Assembly (NCBI GenBank): GCA_031280565.1
Contig: JAITGN010000121.1
Span: 1-52,615 of the forward strand
Source of the DNA: Accumulibacter sp.
GTDB lineage: Bacteria > Pseudomonadota > Gammaproteobacteria > Burkholderiales > Rhodocyclaceae
DNA: 52,615 nucleotides
Direction of reading: 5' to 3'
Position 1 is the first letter of the stretch. Every line of letters begins with the position of its first letter. Made by a program: the position numbers and the translations under genes. The notes below the pieces were generated by a model that saw only the letters and a program-made list of their open reading frames with translations, was not told where the DNA came from and searched no databases. Shown here one piece after another: positions 1-8,783 of the stretch.

Positions 1-512
1 CTCCAGAAATTCTCGATTCCATTGATGTGATTTTTGCCTCGCGCAAACCATTTTGAATGATTGATTCGCTCATGACGAAAGTCACTGACGTCCAGGGCAT
101 TATAGCTTTTATACGCGTCCGTATAGACCACGCTATCCGGCGCGACTTTCCTTGAAATGACCGGCAGGAGCGTCGATGTCTTTGTGTCGCCGACAACGAG
201 GGTATAGACTTTCCCTCCCCGTTTCAGAAGACCGAAAACGGCCACTTTCCCGGCCGCCCCACGTCCTCTTTTTCCTGTCCGAACTCCGCCAAAATAACTC
301 TCATCCAACTCCACATTTCCATCAAGGATTTCTTCTGCTTCACGGGCCAGATGAGATGAAATCTCCTGGCGGATTTTTCGATAAAAAAGCGCCGCTGTAT
401 TGGGATGAATAGTGAGTAAATCAGCCGCTGCTCGCGCCGTCACTTCCAGAACAAAATACTCAAGCAACTTTCGCTGGATACTTTTCTTTGATTTACAGTG
501 AGTTATCGCCAT
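1..512 (-). CDS. IS1595-family (ISXO2/IS1016-like) transposase, runs off the left window edge
   Basis: Reverse strand reads MAITHCKSKKSIQRKLLEYFVLEVTARAAADLLTIHPNTAALFYRK...DGNVELDESYFGGVRTGKRGRGAAGKVAVFGLLKRGGKVYTLVV...SVVYTDAYKSYNALDVSDFRHERINHSKWFARGKNHINGIENFW; typical DDE ISXO2 motifs. Not in the ORF track because it is open at the edge. Confidence 0.9.
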   Translation of the reverse strand, partial: MAITHCKSKKSIQRKLLEYFVLEVTARAAADLLTIHPNTAALFYRKIRQEISSHLAREAEEILDGNVELDESYFGGVRTGKRGRGAAGKVAVFGLLKRGGKVYTLVVGDTKTSTLLPVISRKVAPDSVVYTDAYKSYNALDVSDFRHERINHSKWFARGKNHINGIENFW

Positions 513-552
513 GTTCTAGATTAACATCAGTGCTAATCTAGGACAGCTCCTT
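1..552 (-). mobile_element. IS1595-like insertion sequence (partial in window), end near 541-552 (ggacagctcc)
   Basis: Transposase plus a terminal GGAGCTGTCC-like sequence just upstream of the CDS; exact boundary inferred. Confidence 0.6.
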
Positions 553-589
553 TTTAAATTGTAACAAGTTAAAGGAGTTCTTGATCTTT

Positions 590-1130
590 CCAGTCCTTAC
601 CCTTCGACAAGCTTCCTTCGTCAAGCTCAGGACAGGCAGGAGAACGGCTTAGAAAGAAAGGCTCATGCCGGAGCAGGGCGGATGGCTTTCCTCGAGGCAT
701 TTAGAAATTTAAAGTGCCTTAAGGATGTTATTTTATCTTCAGTTCTGTTTTTTTCTATATCAGCATCCTTCGACAAACTCAGGATGAACGGGCAGGAGAA
801 AACCCGTCTGCATTAAGCCTGCCGAGCCATTGACAACGCCTATTTCCATTCGTGTTGATTTTGTCAGAACACATCGACGACACCTATTTCCGTTCGTACT
901 GAGCTTGTCGAAGTATGAACGGACGCTCCCAGATCATGAAAGGTTTTTCCAATCCTGATTCTTTCTTCGAATCGTTTTTCAATCCTTACCCTTCGACAGG
1001 CTCAGGGCGAACGGATTGAAAAACGAGCCTCTGACAAGCTTCCTTTGCCAAGTTCGGGACGGGATAGGGTGAACGGACTGGAAAGAGGTTCTCCGAACAA
1101 GCTCGAAGGAGAGCGAACAAGTTTTTTCCC
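590..1130. repeat. Cluster of REP-like palindromic repeats (CCTTCGACAAGCTCAGG..GAACGG family)
   Basis: Multiple copies of cttcgaca(a/g)gctcaggGCGAACGG and inverse forms at about 600-640, 770-800, 890-920, 985-1020. Confidence 0.85.
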
Positions 1131-1155
1131 ACCCCTGCCAGTTTTGAGCGACAGG

Positions 1156-1325
1156 CAGCAAGAAATTAGCGACAGCCCGGAAGCCGCTGTCGATCTAACA
1201 TCATTGGCAAGGGGTTTGCATCCCCTTGCCAATGGCTACGGTCGAAACCCCGGCCTTTCAGGCCGGGGTTCCAACCTCCGCACCGCCCTGAAGGGCGGGG
1301 TTTCAAACCGGAGTTAGTTTTACAA
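1156..1325 (+). repeat. Dispersed multi-hairpin repeat family A, full copy 1
   Basis: agcaagaaattagcgacagc...catTGGCAAGGGGtttgcatCCCCTTGCCAatgg...CCCCGGCCtttcaGGCCGGGG...ACCGCCCtgaaGGGCGGggtttcaaaccggagttagttttac; near-identical inverted copy at 4020-4189. Confidence 0.9.
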
Positions 1326-1462
1326 TGAACGCTTCCGCTGATTTGTTGCCCCCCTCACAGCGGGCACATTTTCATTCCGCCCGTATCCTGACTTGCCAGA
1401 ACAAGTTTGATATTCCGCGCGGCCGAAAAACGCTAAAACGCATTTCCGCGTAATAAATGGCG

Positions 1463-2443
1463 TCAAGGAAGGATCACTATGGCGCCTCGTGTTTGGCGCG
1501 ATTCGGCCGTGCGGTGCGCAGCGACGATTTCGTCAAGCGCAAAGCGTTCCCCAATGGACGCTTTGATCATGCCGGAGGAAATCGCGGAAAAAAGATCGGC
1601 CGCGTTCTCGCGAAAAACATTCGGATCCGCGTTGTGTGGAAAGACCGACGGACGCGTGAGGAAGAGGCAGCCTTTCTTGTTGAGGTATTCCGGCTCGACA
1701 GCGGGGGCGGGGCCGGAAGCCGCGCCGAAAACGATGACGGTACCGAATTGCGCTGCGCAATCAAGCGATTTGAAAAAGGTTGTCTTGCCCACAGAGTCGT
1801 AGACGACATTCGCTTTTTTTCCACCCGTTTCTTTTAGCAACGTTTCGACCCAGTCGTCTTTTGAATAGTCGATTGCGATGTCGGCTCCGGCTTTTTTCGC
1901 GATTTCGCATTTTTCCGGCGAACTGGCTGTTCCGATAACGAATGCGCCCAGACCTTTCGCCCACTGGCACAGGATTTGTCCAACGCCGCCCGCTGCCGCG
2001 TGGACAAGAACGATTTCTCCCGTCTTGACCACGTGCGTTTTTCTGAGCAGATATTGCGCCGTGATACCCTTGAAAACAAGCGCGGCGGCGGCTTCGTCGC
2101 TGATCCCTTCCGGAATCGCGACAAGCCGGTCAGCCGGGACATTACGGTAGTCCGCATAAGCTCCCAGTCCCGCGTTCATATACGCCACACGGTCACCTGG
2201 CTTGAACTGACCGACGCCTGCGCCAACCGCTTCGACAACCCCCGCAGCTTCGTGTCCCAATCCCGTAGGCAACGGCACGGGATACTTTCCCCTGCGCTGA
2301 TAAATGTCGATGAAATTGAAACCGATGGCCGTCTGGCGCAACTGCGCCTCGCCCGGCCCGGGGTCAGGAAGCGCGGCCGCTTGCAACTTCATGACACCGG
2401 GTTCGCCAAATTCCTCAATGATGACACTGCGCGCACTTTTCAT
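1463..2443 (-). CDS. qor: NADPH:quinone oxidoreductase (zeta-crystallin / QOR family)
   Basis: MKSARSVIIEEFGEPGVMKLQ...GHEAAGVVEAVGAGV...VHAAAGGVGQILCQWAK; MDR-family signature. Confidence 0.9.
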   Translation of the reverse strand: MKSARSVIIEEFGEPGVMKLQAAALPDPGPGEAQLRQTAIGFNFIDIYQRRGKYPVPLPTGLGHEAAGVVEAVGAGVGQFKPGDRVAYMNAGLGAYADYRNVPADRLVAIPEGISDEAAAALVFKGITAQYLLRKTHVVKTGEIVLVHAAAGGVGQILCQWAKGLGAFVIGTASSPEKCEIAKKAGADIAIDYSKDDWVETLLKETGGKKANVVYDSVGKTTFFKSLDCAAQFGTVIVFGAASGPAPAVEPEYLNKKGCLFLTRPSVFPHNADPNVFRENAADLFSAISSGMIKASIGERFALDEIVAAHRTAESRQTRGAIVILP

Positions 2444-2616
2444 GTTTTTTTCCTTTCTTGATCCATACGGAAGAGCTGGCAGCGCTTGTGTGCGCCACCA
2501 GTATCTGGACGGGCGCGGCTCCCCGTAAATCGCCGTCAAACTTTCTGGATTCCCTTCGGCGGACGGGGCACGGGAAACAGATGCGCCGCCAGAGCATTTT
2601 CAAACGAGAGAATACG

Positions 2617-4020
2617 CTAAAGAACTTTGCCGGGATTCATCAGGCCATGCGGGTCAAGCGCGTTTTTGATCGCGCGCATCATCCGTATTTCGACCGGACT
2701 TTTATAGCGCAAAAGCTCGTCACGTTTGAGTTGCCCGATGCCATGCTCGGCGCTGATGCTGCCGCCAAGTTCGTCCACGATATCGTAAACGATACGGTTG
2801 ACGCGCGGCTGCGCCTCAATGAATCCAGTGCTTTCGCTGGCACCCGGCTTCGACAGATTGTAATGCAGATTACCATCCCCCAAATGACCGAAGGCGACGA
2901 TACGAACGCCCGGAAACGCTTTTTCGAGCGCCGCGTCTGCCCGTTTGATGAATTCCGCGACACGCGAGACAGGGACGGAGATGTCGTGCTTGACGCTGAA
3001 CCCTTCGATTTTCTGCGCTTCGCCAATGGTTTCCCTCAGTGCCCACAAGCGCCGCGCCTGTTCACCGCCGCTTGCTAGGATGGCATCGGTCAGAAGGCTC
3101 TTTTCAAGCATTTTTCCAAGAAAATCTTCCAGCGCAGAGCGCAGCGAATTTCTCCCTTCCGTATCGCCAAGCTCAATCAGGAGATGCCACGGGCTGTTCC
3201 GCGTAAATGGCGGATGCGCCCCGTGGACATGCGTGAGCACAAGGCCGAGCGCGACCGCCGAAACAAGTTCACACGCAGTTAACGCGCCGCCAAAGGTTTC
3301 CCGAAGACAGCCGAACAAATCCAGCGCCGCTTGCGGCGATTCAACCGCAAGCCACGCGGTAACCATTGCCCGCGGCTGGGGAAAGAGTTTCAGGACGGCT
3401 GCCGTGATAATGCCCAGTGTGCCTTCCGCGCCGATAAAGAGCTGCTTGAGATCGTAGCCCGTATTGTCCTTGCGCAAGCCGCGCAGGCCATCCCAGATTT
3501 CTCCATCCGGCAGCACGGCCTCAAGGCCCAGCGTCAAGTCACGCGCATTGCCATAATGCAGCACGTGTACGCCACCGGCATTTGTCGAGAGATTGCCGCC
3601 AAGCTGGCAGCTTCCTTCGGCGGCCAGCGAGAGGGGAAAAAGGCGGCCCGCGCTTGATGCCGCCTCGCGCAGGGTTTGCAGAATACAGCCCGCTTCGGCG
3701 ATCAGGGTATTGTTTACCGGATCAATCGCGCGGATCGCGTTCATCCGTCCGAGACTGATGATGACGGAATCCCCGCTTTCATCCGGAATCCCCGCGCCGC
3801 AATGACTCGTGTTTCCACCCTGCGGCACCATCGCAACGCCTGTCCGCGCGCAAAGCCGGACAATGGTAGCGGCCTCGGCGGCCGAACCCGGGCGCGTAAC
3901 GCAACGCGCCCGGCCGCGATAACGTCCACGCCAGTCGACAAGATAAGGACGCAGCGCGTCCGCGCCGGTCAGGACATTCTCCGCGCCGACAATGCCGGCA
4001 AGCTGTTCGGTGAAATTCAT
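2617..4020 (-). CDS. FAD-binding oxidoreductase (GlcD / D-2-hydroxyacid dehydrogenase-like)
   Basis: 467 aa, VPQGGNTSHCGAGIPDESGDSVIISLGRMNAI FAD-binding PCMH motif; C-terminal GSISAEHGIGQLKRDEL...DPHGLMNPGKVL. Confidence 0.92.
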   Translation of the reverse strand: MNFTEQLAGIVGAENVLTGADALRPYLVDWRGRYRGRARCVTRPGSAAEAATIVRLCARTGVAMVPQGGNTSHCGAGIPDESGDSVIISLGRMNAIRAIDPVNNTLIAEAGCILQTLREAASSAGRLFPLSLAAEGSCQLGGNLSTNAGGVHVLHYGNARDLTLGLEAVLPDGEIWDGLRGLRKDNTGYDLKQLFIGAEGTLGIITAAVLKLFPQPRAMVTAWLAVESPQAALDLFGCLRETFGGALTACELVSAVALGLVLTHVHGAHPPFTRNSPWHLLIELGDTEGRNSLRSALEDFLGKMLEKSLLTDAILASGGEQARRLWALRETIGEAQKIEGFSVKHDISVPVSRVAEFIKRADAALEKAFPGVRIVAFGHLGDGNLHYNLSKPGASESTGFIEAQPRVNRIVYDIVDELGGSISAEHGIGQLKRDELLRYKSPVEIRMMRAIKNALDPHGLMNPGKVL

Positions 4021-4189
4021 CGTAAAACTAACTCCGGTTTGAAACCCCGCCCTTCAGGGCGGTGCGGAGGTTGGAACCCCGGCCTGAAGGCCGGGGTTTC
4101 GACCGTAGCCATTGGCACGGGGATGCAAACCCCTTGCCAATGATGTTAGATCGACAGCCCTGAAGGGCTGTCGCTAATTTCTTGCTGGG
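4020..4189 (-). repeat. Dispersed multi-hairpin repeat family A, full copy 2 (inverted relative to 1156-1325)
   Basis: cgtaaaactaactccggtttgaaaccccgcccttcagggcgg...gacagccctgaagggctgtcgctaatttcttgct; reverse complement of copy 1. Confidence 0.9.
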
Positions 4190-4283
4190 CGTGGATTGAA
4201 ACGATACGTTGAAAAGCGCTGGTTTCCCGGAAACTGTTTTTGAAAAAGCGCGCGCCGAGGGAGCGGCGCGCGCTGAAGCGGTT

Positions 4284-5558
4284 TCAGGCGATGAGCTTGC
4301 GCAGGCGTTCCCTGTAGGCATCCATATCCCCAATCGGACGTGTGGCGACGCTTTCGTCCATCGCGGCTTGCGCTACCGCCGGGGCAATCCGGAAAATCAG
4401 GCGCGGATCGAAAGTCAACGGGACCAGATTTTCCGGGCCAAAAGTGAAGTCGCGTCCCGGGTAGGCTTTTGTGATTTCCGGATGCGCTTCTTCTCTCGCT
4501 ATCGTGGCAATCGCGCGGACGCAGGCCAGTTTCATCCTGTCGGTAATGGTTTTCGCGCCAACATCAAGCGCGCCGCGGAAGATAAACGGGAAACACAGAA
4601 CATTGTTGACCTGGTTTGGATAATCGGAACGCCCGGTTGCCATGACGACGTCCGGACGCGCTTTGCGCGCCTCTTCCGGCATGATTTCAGGTGTCGGGTT
4701 GGAGAGCGCGAAAACAATCGGCCGTTTCGCCATCTTCAGCAGCATTTCGCCTTTCAGCAGCCCCGGCGCGGAAAGGCCAAGGAAAATGTCGGCGCCTTCC
4801 AGTGCGTCGGCGAGCGTCCGCGCTTTCGTCTCGACGGCAAAGCCTTCCTTGATCTCTGTCAGGCCGGGCCGCCCTTTATAGATGACGCCGCTTCTGTCGC
4901 AGACGACAATGTTCTCGCGCGGAATTCCCAGATCGCGCCAGAGAGTAATCGACGCCAGGGCCGCCGCGCCCGCGCCGGAACAGACGACGCGGACTTCCTG
5001 GAGCTTTTTGCCGATGACTTCCAGCGCGTTCAGCATGGCCGCCGCCGTGACGATCGCGGTGCCGTGCTGGTCGTCATGGAAAACGGGAATCGAAAGACGC
5101 CTTTTGAGTTCGTTTTCGATATGGAAACATTCGGGCGCCTTGATGTCCTCGAGATTGATGCCACCCAGCGTGGGTTCGAGCGCGGCGATGATGTCGATCA
5201 GCTTGTCCGGATCGTTTTCGGCGATTTCGATGTCAAAGACATTGACTCCGGCGAATTTCTTGAACAGGCATCCTTTGCCTTCCATGACGGGTTTCGACGC
5301 GAGCGGCCCGATATTGCCCAGGCCGAGCACCGCCGTTCCGTTGGATATGACGCCGACAAGATTGGCGCGCGACGTGTATAAAGCCGCCATTCCAGGGTCT
5401 TCCTTGATGGCTTCGCAGGCGCAGGCGACTCCGGGCGTGTAGGCAAGCGAGAGATCCTGCTGGTTTTTCAGCGGCTTTGATGTTCCCACGGAAATTTTCC
5501 CGGGTTCGGGATATTGGTGATATTCCAGAGCGGCAATCCGCAATTCTTCTTTAGTCAT
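4284..5558 (-). CDS. maeB: NAD(P)-dependent malic enzyme (no phosphotransacetylase domain)
   Basis: 424 aa; [57 protein letters not shown]. Confidence 0.93.
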   Translation of the reverse strand: MTKEELRIAALEYHQYPEPGKISVGTSKPLKNQQDLSLAYTPGVACACEAIKEDPGMAALYTSRANLVGVISNGTAVLGLGNIGPLASKPVMEGKGCLFKKFAGVNVFDIEIAENDPDKLIDIIAALEPTLGGINLEDIKAPECFHIENELKRRLSIPVFHDDQHGTAIVTAAAMLNALEVIGKKLQEVRVVCSGAGAAALASITLWRDLGIPRENIVVCDRSGVIYKGRPGLTEIKEGFAVETKARTLADALEGADIFLGLSAPGLLKGEMLLKMAKRPIVFALSNPTPEIMPEEARKARPDVVMATGRSDYPNQVNNVLCFPFIFRGALDVGAKTITDRMKLACVRAIATIAREEAHPEITKAYPGRDFTFGPENLVPLTFDPRLIFRIAPAVAQAAMDESVATRPIGDMDAYRERLRKLIA

Positions 5559-5679
5559 AAAAAACTCCTGTTAACTCCTGTTGTTATATGGCGCTGGCCG
5601 TCTGTCGAACCGGCTCGGGCCTGAATGGACTGTAAACGATTTTTCTCTGAATCCATAACGTTTTTTTCTCTAAGTATGA

Positions 5680-7491
5680 GTGATTTTTTCTGTCTCGCCG
5701 ATGCGTGAAAAATACCTTCCCGCGGCGCGCGAAAGCCGGATAAAATCCGGGGGCCGTTTGCCGCTTTTCCAGCCGGGGGATATTGTGAAAACATTGTCAG
5801 AACAGTTACTGGAAATGGAATCGCACCGCTCCATTTTCGAATCGGAGCTGCGCCGTTTGCCTTTGCCGGTTTGTCCCGTTTTCGGATCGGCCGGCAGTCC
5901 GGCTCCCATCCGCTTCGCCGGCAGCGGGGAAATCCTCAAAACCCCCGACAACGCAATCGTCGCCCGAAGCTTTCCGCTTTCGATCGAGGCTTCCGGGAAC
6001 GCCGTTCTCGCGTTTTCGGCAAGCAACGCGAATCCGCCGAAAGGCAAGCGCGTCGCCGTGCTGTTTTCCGGCGGCCCCGCCGCCGGAGGTCACAATGTTG
6101 TCGCCGGGATACGGCGCGCCCTGGGGCCGGAAAACACCCTGTTCGGCGTGACTCCAGGGCCGAAAGGTCTGATCAAGGGCAATCTCTTCGAGATTACCGA
6201 CGAGACTCTCCGGATGTATATAAATACCGGAGGTTTCGATTTTCTCGGCACGGATCGCACGAAAATCAAAACCGATGAACAATTTCGTCAGGTAAAGGAA
6301 TGCTGTGTCCGGCATAATCTGGACGCGATTGTCGTCGTCGGCGGCGACGATTCGAACACGAATGCCGCTGTCTTGGCCGAAACCCTTTTCAGGGATGTGA
6401 AGCCCGACGGCTCGGGCGTACAGGTCATCGGCGTTCCAAAAACGATTGATGGCGATTTGCAGGTCGACGGTCTTTTGCCGATTTCGTTTGGTTTCGACAC
6501 AGCGACCAAGATTTATTCCGAGATGGTCGGCAACATTCTTCAGGATACCCGCTCTTCGCTGAAATACTGGCATTTCATCAAGCTGATGGGGCGTTCCGCG
6601 TCGCATGTCACGCTTGAAGTCGCGCTTCAGACCAAACCGGCTGTCGCCCTGATTTCCGAGGAAATCGCCGAAAAAAAGCAGTCGTTCAGTTCAATCATCG
6701 ACCAGATTGCCCGCGCTGTCGTCGCGCGTTCGCGCAAGGGGATCAATCATGGCGTCGTTCTGGTTCCCGAAGGACTGATCGAGTTCATTCCCGAAATCCA
6801 TTATCTGATCGTCGAGTTGAACGATGTGCTCGCGCATAATGACAAAGAGTTTTCAAGATTGCACGATTCAGCCAGGCTCATTTTCATCCAGAACAAACTT
6901 TCGTCCGAAAATGCCGCGTTGCTCGCCTCGCTGCCGGATTACATCGTTAACCAGCTTCTGACGGAGCGGGATTCGCACGGCAATCTCCAGGTTTCGCTGA
7001 TTCCGACCGAGCAGCTGCTGATCGACATGACCGCGCGCTATGTCCGGGAAATCGACGCGAGCATTCCGTTTTCGGCGCAAAGCCACTTTTTCGGTTATGA
7101 GGGCCGGTGCGGCGCGCCGACCCGTTTCGACGCGGCCTATACCTATAATCTCGGTTTGACTGCCGCGTCGCTTGTTCTTGACGGACGCACTGGCTATATG
7201 GCCAGTCTGACGGGACTCGGCGATGGCGGGCACCCTGTCGCTATTCCGCTGACAGGCCTGCTTCACATCGAGCGCCGCCAGGGACAGGATGAATTCGTGA
7301 TCCGCAAGGCGCTCGTCAGAATGAATTCGCCTTCGATGCGTTATTTCGTTTCCCGCCGCGACGACTGGGCTGACGATGACCATTTTTCCTCACCCGGCCC
7401 GCGCCAGATGTGGGGGCCGGCCGCGCACCAGCAGCCGATTACTGTCGCGCTCAACTCGAATGCCGGTTCGCTGGAGTTCAAAATCGGCTGA
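5680..7491 (+). CDS. pfp: Pyrophosphate--fructose 6-phosphate 1-phosphotransferase (PPi-PFK); true start uncertain (GTG 5785-5787 region or ATG 5701 also possible)
   Basis: FSGGPAAGGHNVVAGI, GGDDSNTNAAVLAE, GVPKTIDGDLQ, PPi-PFK signature (GGDDS in place of GGDGS). Confidence 0.9.
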   Translation: MIFSVSPMREKYLPAARESRIKSGGRLPLFQPGDIVKTLSEQLLEMESHRSIFESELRRLPLPVCPVFGSAGSPAPIRFAGSGEILKTPDNAIVARSFPLSIEASGNAVLAFSASNANPPKGKRVAVLFSGGPAAGGHNVVAGIRRALGPENTLFGVTPGPKGLIKGNLFEITDETLRMYINTGGFDFLGTDRTKIKTDEQFRQVKECCVRHNLDAIVVVGGDDSNTNAAVLAETLFRDVKPDGSGVQVIGVPKTIDGDLQVDGLLPISFGFDTATKIYSEMVGNILQDTRSSLKYWHFIKLMGRSASHVTLEVALQTKPAVALISEEIAEKKQSFSSIIDQIARAVVARSRKGINHGVVLVPEGLIEFIPEIHYLIVELNDVLAHNDKEFSRLHDSARLIFIQNKLSSENAALLASLPDYIVNQLLTERDSHGNLQVSLIPTEQLLIDMTARYVREIDASIPFSAQSHFFGYEGRCGAPTRFDAAYTYNLGLTAASLVLDGRTGYMASLTGLGDGGHPVAIPLTGLLHIERRQGQDEFVIRKALVRMNSPSMRYFVSRRDDWADDDHFSSPGPRQMWGPAAHQQPITVALNSNAGSLEFKIG

Positions 7492-7589
7492 AAAACGCCA
7501 TTTTCTTTCCGGGAACGCAGGTGGTTGCCCAGTGCCGGGTTACGCCGTGCGCGAAAAAACGGATGAACGGTCTTGAACCGGAGACGTGA

Positions 7590-7865
7590 TAGGCTCATAA
7601 TTGGAAACTATGGTTGTAACTCCGGCAAACTGGAGGCATTCTGGACGCGGGTTCGAATCCCGCCACCTCCACCTGAGCGGAGGGCAGTTCGTTCAGGTGG
7701 GGGTGTACCGGTTTCGACAGGGTGATTGAAAGCGCGCAGGCAACCCGTCAGGCGATCGACGTTAATGAAGCAAATCCATAAACGCCAACGATGAGCGTTT
7801 CGCACTGGCCGCTTAAGGCTAATGCCGGGGCCGCTTGAGCCTTGTTACCCAAGACAAGCCGGTAG
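7590..7865 (+). ncRNA. ssrA: Circularly permuted two-piece tmRNA: acceptor piece ~7596-7673, short intervening hairpin ~7674-7698, coding piece ~7699-7862
   Basis: T-arm/acceptor GCGGGTTCGAATCCCGCCACCTCCACC lies upstream of GGGGGTGTACCGGTTTCGACAGGG; tag ORF gcc aac gat gag cgt ttc gca ctg gcc gct taa (ANDERFALAA*) at 7784-7816. GGGGGTG (7699-7705) pairs with CACCTCC. Confidence 0.93.
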
Positions 7866-7891
7866 GGACTTCGGTCCCTATCGTTATTTTT
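7863..7891 (+). terminator. Rho-independent terminator of tmRNA
   Basis: TAGGGACttcgGTCCCTA followed by tcgttattttt. Confidence 0.85.
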
Positions 7892-8002
7892 GTTTCTGGA
7901 AAACGCGTCGCCGCCGCGTTTTTTGCAAATGAGGACACAGTGGCAGCCTCCAGCCGCGGCTGTTCCGGCATGCCGGGGTAAACGCGTTTCCCGGCGGCCG
8001 CT

Positions 8003-8212
8003 TCAGACAAGCACGACATCCGAAGCGTCGACAATCACGCGAAAATTCGCGCCGTAACAAATCAGTTTTTTGAAATTTTGGTGGACGGCGGTGACCAGGA
8101 AATGGTTTTCCAGGGCATGACCTTGCCGGGCGGCCCGGTTTTTCAGTTCCAGGAAGATTCTTTTGTTCAGGCGAACGATTTTTCCTACATAAGCATGCAG
8201 ATATAAAGGCAT
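8003..8212 (-). CDS. Small conserved-looking hypothetical protein (69 aa)
   Basis: MPLYLHAYVGKIVRLNKRIFLELKNRAARQGHALENHFLVTAVHQNFKKLICYGANFRVIVDASDVVLV; upstream AGGAGAG-N6-ATG. Confidence 0.55.
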   Translation of the reverse strand: MPLYLHAYVGKIVRLNKRIFLELKNRAARQGHALENHFLVTAVHQNFKKLICYGANFRVIVDASDVVLV

Positions 8213-8507
8213 TTGAACTCTCCTGATTTTTTTTGAAGCGGGACATGGGCGTCGCCTCCGCTGAGTCAGGCGATTGAGGGATAAAACATGAAAACGGGCG
8301 TTTCCGGAAGCGTGCGCTGACCGCGTAGGACGCATTTCTGGGACTGGCGTTGTCGCGGGGCATTGTGCGGCCGATCCATCGTGTTCTCCCGGGCGGTCTT
8401 CGAAAAACTATTTGAAAAGTCTAGAAAAGACGACCGCCGGAAAACATTGGAAATTTACCGGTATTGTGTAACAAAATGTGATACTGCTCGTTCGGTGCTT
8501 CAATGAT

Positions 8508-8536
8508 GCTTCAATCCACGCCCGTGACCGGGCGAC
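8508..8536 (-). repeat. Solitary type I-C-like CRISPR repeat unit
   Basis: Minus strand GTCGCCCGGTCACGGGCGTGGATTGAAGC: GTCGC 5' end, GCCCG/CGGGC palindrome, GCGTGGATTGAA(A/G)C 3' end. Confidence 0.55.
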
Positions 8537-8554
8537 AAAATACGGAAGGGGCGC

Positions 8555-8614
8555 TCCCCTCCCGCGCCGGATTATTCCCTTGAAGGGGGAGGTTTCCAAC
8601 CGGAGTCAGTTTTT
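8555..8614 (+). repeat. Dispersed repeat family A, partial copy
   Basis: ttgaagggggaggtttccaaccggagtcagttttttatg; matches the 3' end of family A (gaagggcggggtttcaaaccggagttagttttac). Confidence 0.7.
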
Positions 8615-8783
8615 TATGAAAAAGATGGGCGGCTGAAAGGAAGAAGAGGCGCATCCGCCAGAGTGTTCCTGAATTTCCTATGGGAGACTAAACAAAAGAT
8701 GCGGATTCTCCGGATTATGATTAAAATTCTGCGCTTCACGGAAATCGCCAGAGCGGTTTCCTTCAACAGTTTTTCAGGCTTGG

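Noticed and set aside
176-412. 78-aa plus-strand ORF at the left edge
   Set aside because: Antisense to the IS1595-type transposase.
4209-5381. 390-aa plus-strand ORF opposite maeB
   Set aside because: Antisense to the malic enzyme; artefact.
7608-7805. Minus-strand ORF ending GGGGGIRTRVQNASSLPELQP
   Set aside because: Translation of the antisense of the tmRNA acceptor piece; typical spurious annotation.
8500-8620. CRISPR array at the repeat-like unit
   Set aside because: Only one unit; no second repeat at spacer distance and no cas genes. Reported as solitary repeat instead.
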